DNA from: Cynocephalus volans
Taxonomy: Eukaryota; Chordata; Mammalia; Dermoptera; Cynocephalidae
Direction of reading: 5' to 3'
Assembly (NCBI RefSeq): GCF_027409185.1
Contig: NC_084464.1
Coordinates: forward strand, 46,227,095-46,291,094
DNA length: 64,000 bases
The notes beneath the pieces were generated by a model that saw only the letters and a list, made by a program, of their open reading frames with translations, had not been told where the DNA came from and ran no database searches. The position numbers and the translations under genes were made by a program. Below, piece after piece: positions 1 to 12,340 of this stretch (positions within the stretch are counted from its first letter, which is position 1; each line of letters begins with the position of its first letter).

Positions 1-674
1 TATAAAAAAGGGCAAATCCCAAAATGAGTTATAACCCACACACATGAAATAAAAATTAACTCCAAGCCTCTCACCATATTATGTAAGAGCAAAATTAAGA
101 CTAGAAATCAAATGTAATATGTGCTTCTAGGAAATATGTTGGTGGATTCTGAGTGTATCTTCAGGGTAGGTCAAAGGCCATTGTGGATTGCTGAGCCTGA
201 GGAAGGTGGCTGACAGCCTCCTTCTAAGATCCTGCACAGCTCTACCTCCATGTTTCACATCCAGGCACAGCATGGCCCAAAGGTTTGAGGAAACTAATGA
301 CTTGGACAGGGTAGTGCCACATTTCATGACAAAGAGACCTTAATCCAGCAAGTAAAAAGCTTTTGGAGAAAAATCAACTGAACAGTTTTTCAAATGGGTA
401 CTTTATTTTTTGAATAATAAGAGGCTATTTTCAGTCCTGTCATGTTTCTGAATTTTATGATTTTATTTTCCTTCTTGGAAGTTCCTGTGGGCACCTCCTC
501 ATGCCTACAAAAGAGTGAATATTCCAATGGATAAATCAATCCTTACATTTCTGTAGCAATTTCTTCTTTACAAAGAGTTTCTTTATCTATAACATCATTT
601 GATTTTCAAGCTATTTGAGTCATAGGAAATGGAAATAACTACAACAGCAACAACATTGAATGTTTTATGCTAAT

Positions 675-965
675 GAAAGAAGCCCGTAGGAAAGACCACA
701 TGTTATAGATTCCATTTGTATGAAATGTCCAGAAGAGGCAAATCCATAGAGATAGAAAGTAGATTTGCCAGAAGCTGGGGGGATGGGGTAATGAAGAGTG
801 ACTACCAGGGGGTACAGGGTTTTTTCTTTGGGTGATGGAAATTAGATAGCTCTGGAATTAGATAGTGGTGGTGATTGCACAGTTTTGTGAATATGTGAAA
901 AACCACTGAATTTACACTTTTAAATAGTGAACTTTATGGGATGAGAATTTTATCTCAATTTTTTT
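675..965 (+). mobile_element. L1 3' end
   Basis: Matches the L1M 3' region pattern (AGAGGCAAATCCATAGAGA, GTTTTGTGAATATG) and ends in an A/T-rich tail. Confidence 0.65.
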
Positions 966-984
966 AAGTTGAGAAAGAAAAAAA

Positions 985-1210
985 TTGAGTGCTTACTTTG
1001 CACCAAGACAGGCTAAGGACTTGACTTGCCTCAAGCCACTTAACTCACCTAACAATCCTGACACGCTAATGAGATACTACCATTTCCTCATTATACAGAT
1101 GGAGACACAGGCTCAGAGAGGTGATCAGTCCACAGTGATGTGGTAAACAAATAAGCATCAACCAAAATTCAGATTTCTGACCCTCACTTTCCAAATCAGA
1201 CCCTTGACTG
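985..1210 (-). mobile_element. MIR
   Basis: TTGAGTGCTTACTTTGCACC, then ATTATACAGATGGAGACACAGGC: reverse MIR core. Confidence 0.7.
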
Positions 1211-2007
1211 TCATCCCAGTAATTCAAGGGGCTGTTTCTGAGTGCAGTTCATCTGATATTCTTTCTTTTGCTCAACTCACCTAATAACAGATCTTTGCAA
1301 TGCCTTACACCTTTACCATTTATGATCTTTTTTGGGAGGATTCTTTTCTCCCAATTTTTGAGAATTATACATACCAGTGATTTCCCCCTGAAAGTCCCTA
1401 ACTCTCCAAGCCACCTGTCTTCTGATAAAAAGCAAAGTTTCATTTCTTAGCTCCTCTCCAGGGAAGCCCCTTATGGTCACACACCACAGCTGGTTTTAAG
1501 CAAAGCTGTGCTGTATATCCCCTGCACTAATTCTGCTCCAAGGACATGATTACCTTGCCAAACAATTCTGCAAGGGGTTTTGTTGTATTTACTCTGACAT
1601 AATTCATCATTTGGATCACAAGTGAGTCAGTAAAAACACCACAGAAGGAAAAAGACACATAGCAACAGCCTCTGTTACAGGAGAATCCTTGGACATTCAG
1701 AGTTGGAGCAAACATCAGCAGATATTTGCTCCTACCTGCTCTCCAACATGGAGAATTCCAGAGTGGAGAGACATTGAGTGATTTTCCCATGGCCATGGAG
1801 CCAGAAGCATACCTGAGCCTAAAATTTTGATACTATATGTTGTTGGTGGATTTCTCAAATGATTCTCAATTCAAAGAGACTTCTAAGGAGTTTCACTTAG
1901 TGTTACTGATGTTACTTATTTACATTTTATTATGTGAAATTACTAGTTAAAAATGACACTCCCCCAAAACAAAACAAAACAAAAAACTAAAACAAAACAA
2001 AAAAACA

Positions 2008-2295
2008 AAGACACTCCTGGAATATCCATATGATGAAATATTATACAACCATTAAAAGTTATGAGGAGAAAAAAAAAGTTATGAGGAGGAAGATATATAT
2101 ATATAATATTAAGTTTTAAAAGGTTAACTAGAAAATAAGTATTATCATTCCACAAAAGTATATGTATAAACATTTATAATTATTAGAATATGCACCAAAA
2201 TGTTAATAAAGTTTACATTTCTGGATGGTAGCATTATAGGCAATTATTTTTCTTCTTTTTATAATCTGCATGTTCTAATTTTCTTATGATGTTTT
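2008..2295 (+). mobile_element. L1M 3' fragment
   Basis: ATATGATGAAATATTATACAACC followed by CACCAAAATGTTAATAAAG and a T-rich 3' UTR-like end. A (CAAAA)n run at 1965-2006 lies just upstream. Confidence 0.5.
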
Positions 2296-2390
2296 TCTTT
2301 CTTTTTTTTTTTTTTTTTGCATCTGGCCAGTATGGGGATTCAAACAAACCCTTGAACACACTCTAACCAGCTGCACTAACCAGCCAGCCC
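2296..2390 (-). mobile_element. t-SINE monomer
   Basis: Reverse copy: poly(T), CTGGCCAGTATGGGGAT, and ACTAACCAGCCAGCCC at the 5' end. Diverged, no clear TSD. Confidence 0.85.
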
Positions 2391-3700
2391 ATACAATGCA
2401 TTTCTGGAAAGAATAGTTTTCTATATTTAAAAAAGTGAGAGTAGGCAAAAGATTTATTAAGCAGGACACAAAAAGTACCAACTATAAAATAAATAGTTAA
2501 TAGACTGGAGCATATTAAAACTAGGAAATGGAATTCATTAAAATATACCATTAAGATAGTGAAAGGTGAGCCACAGACTGGGAGAAGATATTCACAACAC
2601 ATGCATAAAATGAAAGACTCATCCAAAATAAATTTTTAAAAAACCTTTTACAAATTACTATGTAAAAGACAGACAACCCAGTAGTTAAATGGGCAAGAGA
2701 CTTGAACAGACACTTCGCAAAAGAGTATATCTGAAATTTCCAAGAAGCCTATATAACTTTCCAGATTCTTGTTGCAAATTAGATACACAGTGAGGTACAC
2801 AAATGAGATACAGACCTATTGGAATGGCAAAAATTTAAAAGGCTAAGAATGTAAAATATTGGCAAGGTTCCAGACTGGAACTCTGATACATTTCTGGTGG
2901 GAATAAATTAGTGGTTTTTCAACCACTTTGAAAAACTGTTTGACTGTATGTATGTATTAAAGATAAATTCATGCCTACTGACCCAGCAATTTCTCTCCTA
3001 CATACATACCTAAGAGAAGTGATTGCTTATGTCCACCAACAGAAATATACAAAGACATTCATAGCAGTGTTATTCATAATCACCAAAACCTGGAAACAAT
3101 CCAAATGCCAATCAACAGTAAAAAGGATAAATTGTGATCTGTCCACACAATGGAATACTAAACAAGTACAAACTCTTGCTATATGCAACAACGTGAATGA
3201 ATTGCACAGATATAAGTTTGAAAGAAAAAAAGTCCAATACAAAAGAACACATTCTGTATGATTCCATGTATAAGATTGACAAAGCTAATTTCTTTCTTTC
3301 TTTTTTTTTTTCCTAAAAGATGACCGGTAAGGGGATCTTAACCCTTGACTTGGTGTTGTCAGCACCACGCTCACCCATTGAGCCAACCTGCCATCCCTAT
3401 ATGGGATCCGAACCCGTGGCCTTGGTGTTATCAGCACCACACTCTCCCGAGTGAGCCACAGGCTGGCCCCGACAAAGCTAATTTCTGCTTATAGAGGTTA
3501 GACTATTGGTTATCTGGGAAGACAGAGAAGGGGTGATGGCTATTGACTGGGTGGAAGCATGAGAGAACCTTCTAGCATGCCAGAGATGCTTCATATAACT
3601 TGATCTAGAGCTGCACAGGGGTATATGCAGGTTAACATTTCATCAAGTGCAAGATTTGATATACACACTTTGCTGTATACAATTACCGTATATCTTAGTT
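2391..3700 (+). mobile_element. L1 ORF2 C-terminus and 3' UTR, split by a SINE
   Basis: Shows the ORF2 end pattern (CCACAGACTGGGAGAAGAT, AATGGGCAAGAGACTTGAAC, CCCAGCAATTTCTCTCCTA), then 3' UTR. A t-SINE dimer interrupts at 3294-3470. The 96-codon open frame at 2971-3261 is an ORF2 remnant. Confidence 0.8.
3294..3470 (-). mobile_element. t-SINE dimer, 16-bp TSD
   Basis: Exact GACAAAGCTAATTTCT at 3278-3293 and 3471-3486. Both tRNA-Ile-like units are present. It interrupts an L1 3' end. Confidence 0.95.
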
Positions 3701-4060
3701 TAAAAAAAAAAGTGTCAGCACAGCAAGAAGAAAGCTATTCATTCAGTTTATGGGTGGTAAATATTGACTGAAAATCAAAAGCTTGAAAAAACGGCTCATA
3801 AAAAAATGGCCAGGCTTCCTCCCCAGTAGAAGAGGACATTTCTGAGCTTTTCTCCTGCGAACATTCAATATTTTCCTAGTCCCTTCACACTTTATTTCTA
3901 ATGGGTGAACTGGGAGCTGACATAGCACTAAAATCCCCCCCACAATCCTCAGATTCCAACTATAATGTGGCTATCTGTGATTTGTAGTGCAGGGACTGGA
4001 TTAACTATAATCTAACCACTTACATTTATAAATATATACGTATCACAAGAGAGGAAAACA

Positions 4061-4249
4061 TGGGCCAGCCCATGGCTCACTCGGGAGAGTGTTGTGCTGA
4101 TAACACCAAAGCCACGGGTTCGGATCCCATATAGGGATGGCCGGTTAGCTCACTGGGTGAGCGTGGTGCTAACAACACCAAGTCAAGGGTTAAGATCCCC
4201 TTACCAGTCATCTTTTAAAAAAAAAGAAAAAGAGAGAGAGAGAGAGAGA
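4061..4249 (+). mobile_element. t-SINE dimer with (GA)n tail
   Basis: GGGCCAGCCCATGGCTCACTC head, GGATGGCCGGTTAGCTCACT second unit, A-rich tail grading into (GA)n at 4232-4249. Confidence 0.92.
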
Positions 4250-4715
4250 AGAAAACGTGATTCCAACCCTTTACATAGAAATTGGCAGAAACAGCAAAAT
4301 TATTGAAACGTGGCCCTGTTCTGCTAGGCTTTTCCCTTGGCAAAATTGGAAAGCAGACTGTTTACTTTCCACCATGTCTGCTATCAGGTCTCTGTATCGC
4401 TTTATAAAGGTTGAGTCTGCCTCTCTTCCCACAGGCCCAACCTATACCCCATTCTTGTTCCAAGCTGAAGCATTAATGGATGATTAGGGTGTTACCTGGA
4501 AACAAATCAGCTGTTGTCTTTTCCTCAGGGTCATTTGCTTTATAAAAAGGGACGATAAGGACACCCTGGACACAGATACAGGTTGCAAGGAAGAAGGGGA
4601 AGTTAGAAAAAAATAAGTCGCATTTGAAATGATTGTCAGTTTCCCTAAAATTTTTAGAGGAAATTTGAAGAAGCCTAGATACTTTCAGGTAAACAGAAAC
4701 TTAAAAGACAGAGTG

Positions 4716-4808
4716 GACTGGCCAGTTAGTTCAACTGGTTACACCATGGTGTTATATGTCAAGGGTTTGGATCCCCATACCGGCCAGCTGCCCAAAAAAT
4801 AAATAAAA
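4716..4808 (+). mobile_element. t-SINE monomer
   Basis: ACTGGCCAGTTAGTTCAACTGG to CCGGCCAGCTGCCCAAAA. Confidence 0.88.
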
Positions 4809-4832
4809 CACCAAAGCTGGAATACCAAAACA

Positions 4833-4936
4833 GGGCTGGTCATTAGTTCAGTTAGTTAGAGTGTGGTGCTGATAACCACAAGCTCCAGGTTTCAGTCCCT
4901 GTACTGGCCAGCCACCAAAAAGGCAAAAACAAAAAA
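4833..4936 (+). mobile_element. t-SINE monomer
   Basis: GGGCTGGTCATTAGTTCAG to GGCCAGCCACCAAAAAGGC. It lies 24 nt after the previous monomer; the two are separate insertions. Confidence 0.88.
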
Positions 4937-5469
4937 TTACCAAAGTAAACCAAATCACTTGCTATTGTCAAAGGACAAAATTACAACAAATTTAGTTAAA
5001 GATCTAAATTGGCTTTATTGCAATTCTAGAATTGGGCAACATGTTATTCCATAAAATAGGAAAAGTATTCCAATGAGCCCAGCAGAGGAGGTGGATTTTA
5101 TAGACGGACAAAGGCTGAAGAAAGTAGAAATGAAGAATTAAAAGTGGATTGGTCATTTCAAAGTTACTCTCCTTGTAAGATGGTAACAGGAAGACAGAAC
5201 AAGAGAAAAATAACTGACTAGTTAATGCTCACTTTTTGTGTAAGAATTAAATAAAGCAAAGGGAACTTCATTATCACACCTTTTGAAGATTAAAACTGGC
5301 CTATCTGGGAAATCTGCTGTTACCTCTTTCTCGTGGCTTTGAGGAAGGTCAGACCACAACCTGAGTGGTGTGGAACTTAGCAGAGGTGACTCTATGTTGA
5401 TTTTCAGTCTGCGCTTGTGGGGGTGTAGTGCAGGAACTTTGTCCAAAACAATGGCCTCCTGTGATTTTT

Positions 5470-5640
5470 ATTTAACACTACACTCTCACGTTATCTCATT
5501 TGAGCCTCATGACAACCCTTTGAGGTGCTCTGGGTCATTGGCCCTATTTTAGAGACCAGGAGACTCTCTGGGAACGTTAAGCAATTTTCACAGGGTTACA
5601 TAACTGGAACTAAGAGGACTTATAATGTGAAGTTGGGTCA
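5470..5640 (-). mobile_element. MIR
   Basis: CTCATTTGAGCCTCATGACAACC and TTTTAGAGACCAGGAGACTC, reverse MIR. Confidence 0.65.
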
Positions 5641-5829
5641 CCTGATTCACGGCCCATGCTATGCCTCTTCCAGAAAAGGCTTTTTACTGACAGGGTTTCA
5701 CAAGCCATCCTCCCTGAACTGGTAAAGAGGGATTAAGTGCCCTTACCTGTAGATTTACTTCTGGCAAGTTCTTCCTCTTTTTGCTTACCTTTTCTAGCTT
5801 TCCTCTTAATCTCACTTCTGCTATATTGC

Positions 5830-5967
5830 TTTTTTTTTTTTTTTTTTAAAGATGACTGGTAAGGGGATCTTAACACTTGACTTGGTGTGGGTGGTTGGTA
5901 CAGGGATCAAGCCCTGGACCTTGGTGTTACCAGTACCATGCTGTAACCAACTGAGCTAACCAGCCAG
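5830..5967 (-). mobile_element. t-SINE chimera: monomer head plus dimer tail
   Basis: In sense, a monomer-type unit (GCTGGTTAGCTCAGTTGG) is followed directly by the last third of a dimer's second unit (AAGATCCCCTTACCAGTCATC). Confidence 0.85.
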
Positions 5968-6721
5968 ATTCTATGGCTTCTTTACTCTTCAGAAGATGCT
6001 GGTGGTAACTGCAGACTGCCACAACCTTTGATTTCAAATTTCTTCTGCAAATTTATTTTCGTGACTTGTCATGGATGGTAGTGGTGGCACCAGGGGGTGA
6101 CTTTGGGAAAGCTTTAGCCTCCCTACTCACCAAACCATTCCAAATAAATACAGTTTACATAAAAACAGTACTAGGAAAATGCAGCTTCATAACAATTTCC
6201 TGAATTTAAGAGTTCCCAAGATTCCCAACTCCATTTATGTGAAATTTAGTATAAGGGATGCCCCTTGAAATTGTGCAACGACAGACCTGTTTAAACACCT
6301 TCCAAAGAAATTGAGCCTTCCAGGAACCTCCATGACAGAAATTCTGGAGCTGCCTTTGATAAGTGGTAAGAAAACAGGACTTCCCAGGATTTGGCAGATA
6401 TCAATAGAAAGGAGTCAAGTCCACAGAGATCACTCTTTAGTGAACTCTTACTCTTAAAGTGGAAATGGAAAAGAACCATAGGTTGAGACAGATAAGGACC
6501 AGAGTCCAAGAGGTCAAAGAGTCAGTCAGCAAACACAGCACAATTAAGCAGGGCCTAACATTGATCATGGGCAGAGGCTGTCTGGACTTTGGTCTTGCAT
6601 GGAGGGGAGAGGAGCTCTGAATTTACTCATGTTGTTTTGAGCCACAAAGAAGTCAGAGGCTTGCAAATAACCACCAGAGATGCTAGGAGGACCTCTTATA
6701 AGAATGATCAAAGCTCTTTCT

Positions 6722-7180
6722 GCCATCTTGGAGCCTGTGGAGGCCTGCTGGGAACAGGACTTCTAAAAGGCAATATGTCTGGAAGGCTGTGGTCCAAGGC
6801 CATTTTTGCTGGCTATAATTGGGGTCTCTGGAACCAAAGAGAGCCCACAGCTCTTCTTAAAATGGAAGGTGTTTATGCCCGAGATGAAACTGAATTTTAC
6901 TTAGGCAAGAGATGAGCTTATGTGTACAAAGCAAAGAACAACATGGTGACTTCTGGCAGCAAACCAAACCAAACCAGAGTAACCTGGGGAAAGGTAACTC
7001 ATGCCCATGGAAATAGTGGCATGGTTCATGCCAAATTCCAAAGCAACCTTCCTGCTAAGGCAATTGGACACAGAATCCATGTGATGCTGTACCCCTCAAT
7101 GATTTAAACTAAAGGATTTAAATAAAAAGTAAATAAATAAAAGTGGATTTGTGTTCTTATATTTTCGTTAACAAAAAAAA
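6722..7180 (+). pseudogene. RPL35A: Processed pseudogene of ribosomal protein L35a
   Basis: An intronless copy reads from ATG 6775 to TAA 7105-7107 with no length change (110 codons). It begins [14 protein letters not shown] and ends [15 protein letters not shown]. One nonsense change (TGT Cys to TGA, 6913-6915, just after YLGKR) splits the frame, and several missense changes are visible (for example R to W and I to M). Sequence resembling the 5' leader begins near 6722. An A-rich tail near 7173 leads into a (GA)n run. No function is expected; it is a retrocopy made by the L1 machinery. Confidence 0.93.
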
Positions 7181-7560
7181 GAGAGAGAGAGAGAGAATGA
7201 CCAAAACTTGCATGTTTAACTTTAGTAAAAGTTGCTATTTGTTTCAAGTGGATTCAAAGTTTGATCTAGAGTCTTGAGTTTTTACTATGTTCCCAAATCT
7301 GCTAGATTGTTAAGACCAAGAGAATTTGGACATCTAGTAATCTGAAAGCACATTAATTTGGCTACACCATTATGAATTACATTGTCAAATTTGCTGAATT
7401 TCTCAACTCTGGTCACAAACTGGAAAATCAGACAACCCTCTGTGTTGGTGGGCCACATCATGGTTTGGTTGTATGTAGGAAATGGAGTAAGGTCTATGCA
7501 TGCTTCAGGTCCCAAATTCCAGTTCCAGGTCCCCATTTCCAGACCGAAAGGGACATTTCC

Positions 7561-7677
7561 TTTTTTTTTTTTGGCTTTTAAAAAAAATTATTTTATTTTA
7601 TTTATTTATTTATTTATTTTACTTTTACTTTATCGATATACAATGTGGTTGATTATTGTGGCCCATAACTGAAACCT
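7561..7677 (-). mobile_element. Short 5'-truncated L1 insertion with 16-bp TSD
   Basis: Poly(T) plus (TTTA)n and 3' UTR-like sequence lie between exact copies of CGAAAGGGACATTTCC (7545-7560 and 7678-7693). The intact duplication indicates a young insertion. Confidence 0.75.
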
Positions 7678-8314
7678 CGAAAGGGACATTTCCATCAAGC
7701 AGAAAAGAAATGGTCATGCATGACTCTTTGGGGGAGTCCACCTTACATCCTGCTCATGAATCCGAGTTCTGTTTTTCAGGTTAGCAGGAGACCCAGGGTG
7801 TCCCTAGTTGGGCATGTTTGGACAGACCTTAGTTGGGCCACCTTAAACTACTGGGACAGTGAGTATGGGGAAAGTTGTAAGCTCTGGACAGTTACTACCC
7901 TTCACCCCTCACCTCCCCTGGACACCACCTCTTCCTCTCCCTCTACACTCCAGAGAGTAGAGAATAGACTCCTTGGCTGGCTTCGTTGGAAGTTTGCCAA
8001 CTCTTGTTAAGAACAGTGAGAAGGCCCACCTCCAGGCGGTTCAGGATGCCTCCACTGTCCCTAGCCTCTGCATTAGGGCATATCTTGTAAAATGATACTC
8101 TGTAACCCACTGCTCTTCACATTACATTCTGTCATGTGGGCCCTGCCTCAAGGCAAAATCTTTCCTTTTGATGAAACAAACCTACATTAAATTGTGAGGA
8201 GACAGCAAGGAGCAAATGGATACCACGTGGCAAGGTATGGTATGAATAATCTCCACCACCAACCAGGAAATTGATATAACTAGGACTGCCAGAAATATGA
8301 GAACATATATAATT

Positions 8315-8451
8315 CTAATAAGCACGATTTATGATTCACTAGGTGCCAGGCTCTATGCTACAAATGTCATGTTCATTATGTGCTTCATTTAATACAACTC
8401 TATGCGATATTATTGTCTTCATTTGATAAATGAGAAAACTTTAAAAATAAA

Positions 8452-8488
<37 letters not shown>

Positions 8489-8565
8489 GATAAATGAGAA
8501 AACTTAGAAAGAATTTAAGTAAATAGCTCAAGTTTCAATAGTCAATGTGGCCGAGTCAAAACTAG
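8315..8565 (-). mobile_element. MIR containing a (CA)n tract
   Basis: Reverse MIR (GATTCACTAGGTGCCAGGCT, AAATGAGAAAACTT) with a CA repeat at 8451-8486. The flank AGATAAATGAGAAAACTT is repeated after the CA tract. Confidence 0.65.
8451..8486 (+). repeat. (CA)n microsatellite
   Basis: About 17 CA units inside a MIR. Confidence 0.95.
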
Positions 8566-8589
8566 GTGTTCAGTGAACTATTTTATTTT

Positions 8590-8945
8590 CCTTTTGATCA
8601 CACACAGAAAGACTACATTTCCCAGACTTCCATGCATGGAGATGGGCCCATATGATTGAATTCTGCTCAATAGAATGTAGATGTGACATACCCCATTTCC
8701 AGGTTTAAAATATTCCACCCAAAATTCCACTTTCTCTTCCTCATCTGCACTGCTGGAAGCAAAGAACATGCTCTGTCTTTGACTCCCAAGTTCAAAGCCT
8801 TGATCCCTGAGTAACTGCTTGGGGGAAAGCCACTCCATATTGCTGACTGGCCTCCATTACACTGTAATGATATCAAATAAACTTTTGTTTGTAAGCTGCT
8901 GACATTTATATTTGTCACTACTGCATAACCTAGTCTACCCTGAAT
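8590..8945. mobile_element. Possible old LTR fragment
   Basis: ACTACATTTCCCAGACTTCC, AAATAAACTTTTGTTTGTAAGC and a terminal CTGCATAACCTAGTCTACC resemble mammalian ERVL/MaLR-type LTRs. Family not resolved. Confidence 0.35.
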
Positions 8946-9174
8946 AATTCAGCTGAATGAGTTGTAGCCAGGATTTGAGCTGATTTGAGCACAGGTCTGT
9001 CTGAGTCCAGCCACACTTAACTATTCCCTTGTGTCTAGCACAGGAGAATCAGAAGAGAGTTCCTAATCTGTAACTCTGCCATGAACCTCGTGTGGGATCT
9101 TGGATGATTTCACTTAACTCTCCCATGCTTCAGATATTTCACTTGTCCAGTGGAAATAAAAAATATCTGCCTTT

Positions 9175-9345
9175 TTCTTTTTTTTTTTAAAGATGACCAG
9201 TAAGGGGATCTTAACCCTTGACTTGGTGTTATCAGCACCGTGCTCTCCCAAATGAGCTAACCAGCCATCCCTACATAGGGATCCAAACCTGTGGCCTTGG
9301 TGTTATCAGCACCACACTCTCCCGAGTGAGCCACAGGCCGGCCCC
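9175..9345 (-). mobile_element. t-SINE dimer, 15-bp TSD
   Basis: AAAATATCTGCCTTT at 9160-9174 and 9346-9360. Confidence 0.95.
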
Positions 9346-9559
9346 AAAATATCTGCCTTTCTGACATTGCACAGTTATTGCAAGAGTCAAATAAGGCAAT
9401 AGCTGTGAAATGATCTAGAAAATAAGCATTGTCCAAATCCAAAAAAGTGTTATTATTTTACCCATTTTCCTGAGTCTGGTTAGGAATCCATCCCAATCAC
9501 TTTAGAAATGGCATGAAAATTTAGCTTTATATCCCTGCCTTTATTATCCCTAATACTTA

Positions 9560-10400
9560 TTCTGTTGATGCCTTCAAATTTTAACATAATTTCAAACTTA
9601 CAGATGAGCTGCAAAAATGGTACAACCCCCTTTATGCAGATTTCTTAATTGTTTATATTTTGCCCCATTTTAAATATATATGTATTTCTGATTTATTTAA
9701 GAGTAAGTTGGAGACATTATGTGCTTTACCAGTCCAAAAGGAATACAACCCTGCTAACACCTTGATTTCAGACAGGTGAAACTGATTTCAGACTTCTGAA
9801 CTCCAGAACTGTAAGGGAATAAATGTGTGTTATTTTAAGCCACCAAATTGGTGGTAGTTTGATACAGCAGGCATAGGAAATAATACAATCCATATTCAAA
9901 TTTTGGCAATTGTCTAAATAGTAGGTGTTTTACCTATTTCTGTTCTCAGTGTAATATCCAGTTCAAGATCACTGTCTGCTTTTAGTTGTCATGTGTTTTT
10001 AGTCTCCTCTAATCTGGAACAGTTACTCAGCCTTACTTTGTCTTTCTCAACCTTGGCATTTTTGGAAAGTACAGCTATTTAGAATGTCACTCAATTTTTG
10101 TTTGGTTGATGTTCCCTCATCCTTAGATTCAGATTATGCAGTTTGATAGGAATATAATATAATTTCAGGAGGTATATGATATTAGTTTGTCCCAATATTG
10201 ATAATATTGATTTTGGTCACTTGGTTAAGGTGGGAGCTACCAGATTGTTCCACTGTAAAGTTATTAATTTCCCCCTTATAACTAAAAAGTAATTTGTGGG
10301 GAGACACTTTGAGACTGTTCCTCATCACACTTTAAGCCTCAAGTTTTAACTTCATCATTCCATCTATATTTAGTAGATGTTACTCTGTTATACGAAAGAT
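9560..10400 (-). mobile_element. L1M fragment, reverse
   Basis: Reverse complement of old L1 3' region (ATTGATTTTGGTCACTTGGTTAAGG, CCACTGTAAAGTTATT). An LTR piece sits inside it at 9737-9893. Confidence 0.55.
9737..9893 (+). mobile_element. MaLR-type LTR, 3' part
   Basis: CTTCTGAACTCCAGAACTGTAAGG, then TTTTAAGCCACCAAATTGGTGG and GGAAATAATAC follow the usual MaLR 3' pattern. It sits inside an L1M fragment. Confidence 0.55.
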
Positions 10401-10457
10401 CTCCTCCTCCTTCCTTATTCATTTATATCAGAATAGACTCATGGATATATATATAGA

Positions 10458-10552
10458 TTTTTTTTTTTTTTTGGTGACCAGCTGGTATGGGAAACCCAAG
10501 CCTTGACCTTGGTGTTACAAGGCCGTGCTCTAACCAACTGAGTAACCAGCCC
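10458..10552 (-). mobile_element. t-SINE monomer
   Basis: Poly(T) then TGACCAGCTGGTATGGG; ends AGTAACCAGCCC. Confidence 0.85.
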
Positions 10553-11887
10553 ACACATGGATTCTTATTTTATTTAATGGATTATAACCTGCTACCATCA
10601 TTATTTTTGATCCTCAGATTTCCTGAGATTTGGCCAGTGGGAGCCCCTTCAAGCTAGCTTCTGTTTTCTTTTGATATATCTCCAATATTCTTTGAGCACT
10701 TTCTTACTTTCTACCAGAAGAAGATATGTCAGGTCTGTTTTATACTTTCTCTGCAGCAGTCTGTCCACCAGAAGCCCTGGTTCCTTTTGTTGGAGAATGA
10801 TATTTCAGAATCAAAATCTGGGTGCTAGGTGTGCTCTGTAGCTGGTATGTCATTGCTTCCACATGCTCTCTCAGTGGACAAAGCCAGAAAATTTCTATAA
10901 AACTATGAGTTCATATTGATATCTCCATTTCTGACCCAACATTACGTGGTATATTTCCCTTCTCCATTTTTGTAACTCCCTTTTCTAGCAGTGAGAAAAC
11001 TGGTTCTCATTACATTCAGTATATTTTCTCATTTACTTGAGCCTACCTAACCTACCAACTACAGGTCAATATTTATTTACAGAGGTTTTTTTTGGGGGGG
11101 CGGACATGAGCTGCACAAATCTTAAGTGCACAATTTGATGAGTTTTGACAAATGCCTACATTTATGTAACCCACATGCCTATGAAAATACAGAACATTTC
11201 TATAATCTCCATTGCGTAGTGTTCATTTCCAGTTGACATTTCAGAAACAATACTTTTTTCATTTTTTTCCACCATAGATTACTTTTGCTTGTTCTAGACC
11301 TTCATGTAATTGGAAACATACCATGTGCACTCTTTTGTGTCTGGCTTTTTTCATTCAGCATAATGTTTATATATAGAAATTCATTCATGTTGCTGTGTGT
11401 ATCAGTAGTTTGTTTCTTTTTACTGTTGAGTAATATACCGTTGTATAAATATGTTTAACCATTCTACTGGGTTGTCCATTTGGGTTGTTTCCAGCTTGAT
11501 GTTATTATGAAAAAAGATTCCTTGAATACCATAGTACAAGTCTTTTTGTGGACATGTATTTTCATTTCCCTTAGGAAACTGCTTAGGAGTGGAATTCTTG
11601 GGTGATTGGGTAGGTGTATGTTTAACTATATGAGAAACTGCCAAACATTTTTCCAAAGTAGTTGTACAGTTTTTCACTCCTGCCAGCAATACGAGAGTTG
11701 CTCCATCTTTACCAACATTTGGTATTTTCAGTCTTTCTAATTTTAGCCATTACAGTGGTTTTGTGATGTTTATCTCGTTGTGGTTTTAATTTGCATTTCC
11801 CTAATGAGTAATAACTTTGAGCAATTTTTTATGGGCTTATTGGCCTTTTCTATATTTTCATTTATTTATCTGTTTATTTATTTATTT

Positions 11888-11932
11888 GTTTTGGTGGCTG
11901 GACTGTACAGAAGTTGAACCCTGGACCTGCTT
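11888..11932 (-). mobile_element. t-SINE remnant
   Basis: Only the 3' third (GGTGGCTGGACTGTACAG to CCCTGGACC) remains, inside L1. Confidence 0.65.
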
Positions 11933-11989
11933 TCCTTGTCCTAAGAAACTTTTGCCTACCTCCAGACTGTGAATCCCTGTTACTTCAAA

Positions 11990-12092
11990 TTTTTATTTAT
12001 TTTTTTGGCAGCTGGCCAGTACAGGGGTTCAAACCCTTGCTCTTGGTGTTATAACACTGTGCTCTAACCAAGCGCACTAACCAGCCAACCCC
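11990..12092 (-). mobile_element. t-SINE monomer
   Basis: GGCAGCTGGCCAGTACAGG to CACTAACCAGCCAACCCC, inside reverse L1. Confidence 0.85.
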
Positions 12093-12248
12093 TTCTTCTA
12101 GCCATTTGAAAATATACAATGACTTATTGCTAATTATAGACACCTAGTACTTTAAATTAATGCAGGAATCAAACAAACAAATTTTTTTCTTTAAACTCAG
12201 AAGGCCAGGAGGCCAAATAGAATTTTTGGTGAGCAAATGAAGGATTTT

Positions 12249-12340
12249 TTTTTTTTTAAAGATGACCGGTAAGGGGATCTTAACCCTTGACTTGGCGTTG
12301 TCAGCACCACGCTCTCCCAAGTGAACCACGGTCCGGTCCT
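12249..12340 (-). mobile_element. Short hybrid t-SINE, 16-bp TSD
   Basis: Dimer head joined to dimer tail in one unit. GCAAATGAAGGATTTT is exact at 12233-12248 and 12341-12356. Confidence 0.92.

Larger units (their letters stand above)
11080..12130 (-). mobile_element. L1 ORF2/3' fragment, reverse
   Basis: Reverse complement of ORF2 (GGAATTCTTGGGTGATTGGG, AACTGCCAAACATTTTTCCA, CACTCCTGCCAGCAATACGA). Two t-SINE pieces are embedded near 11888 and 11990. Confidence 0.75.
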
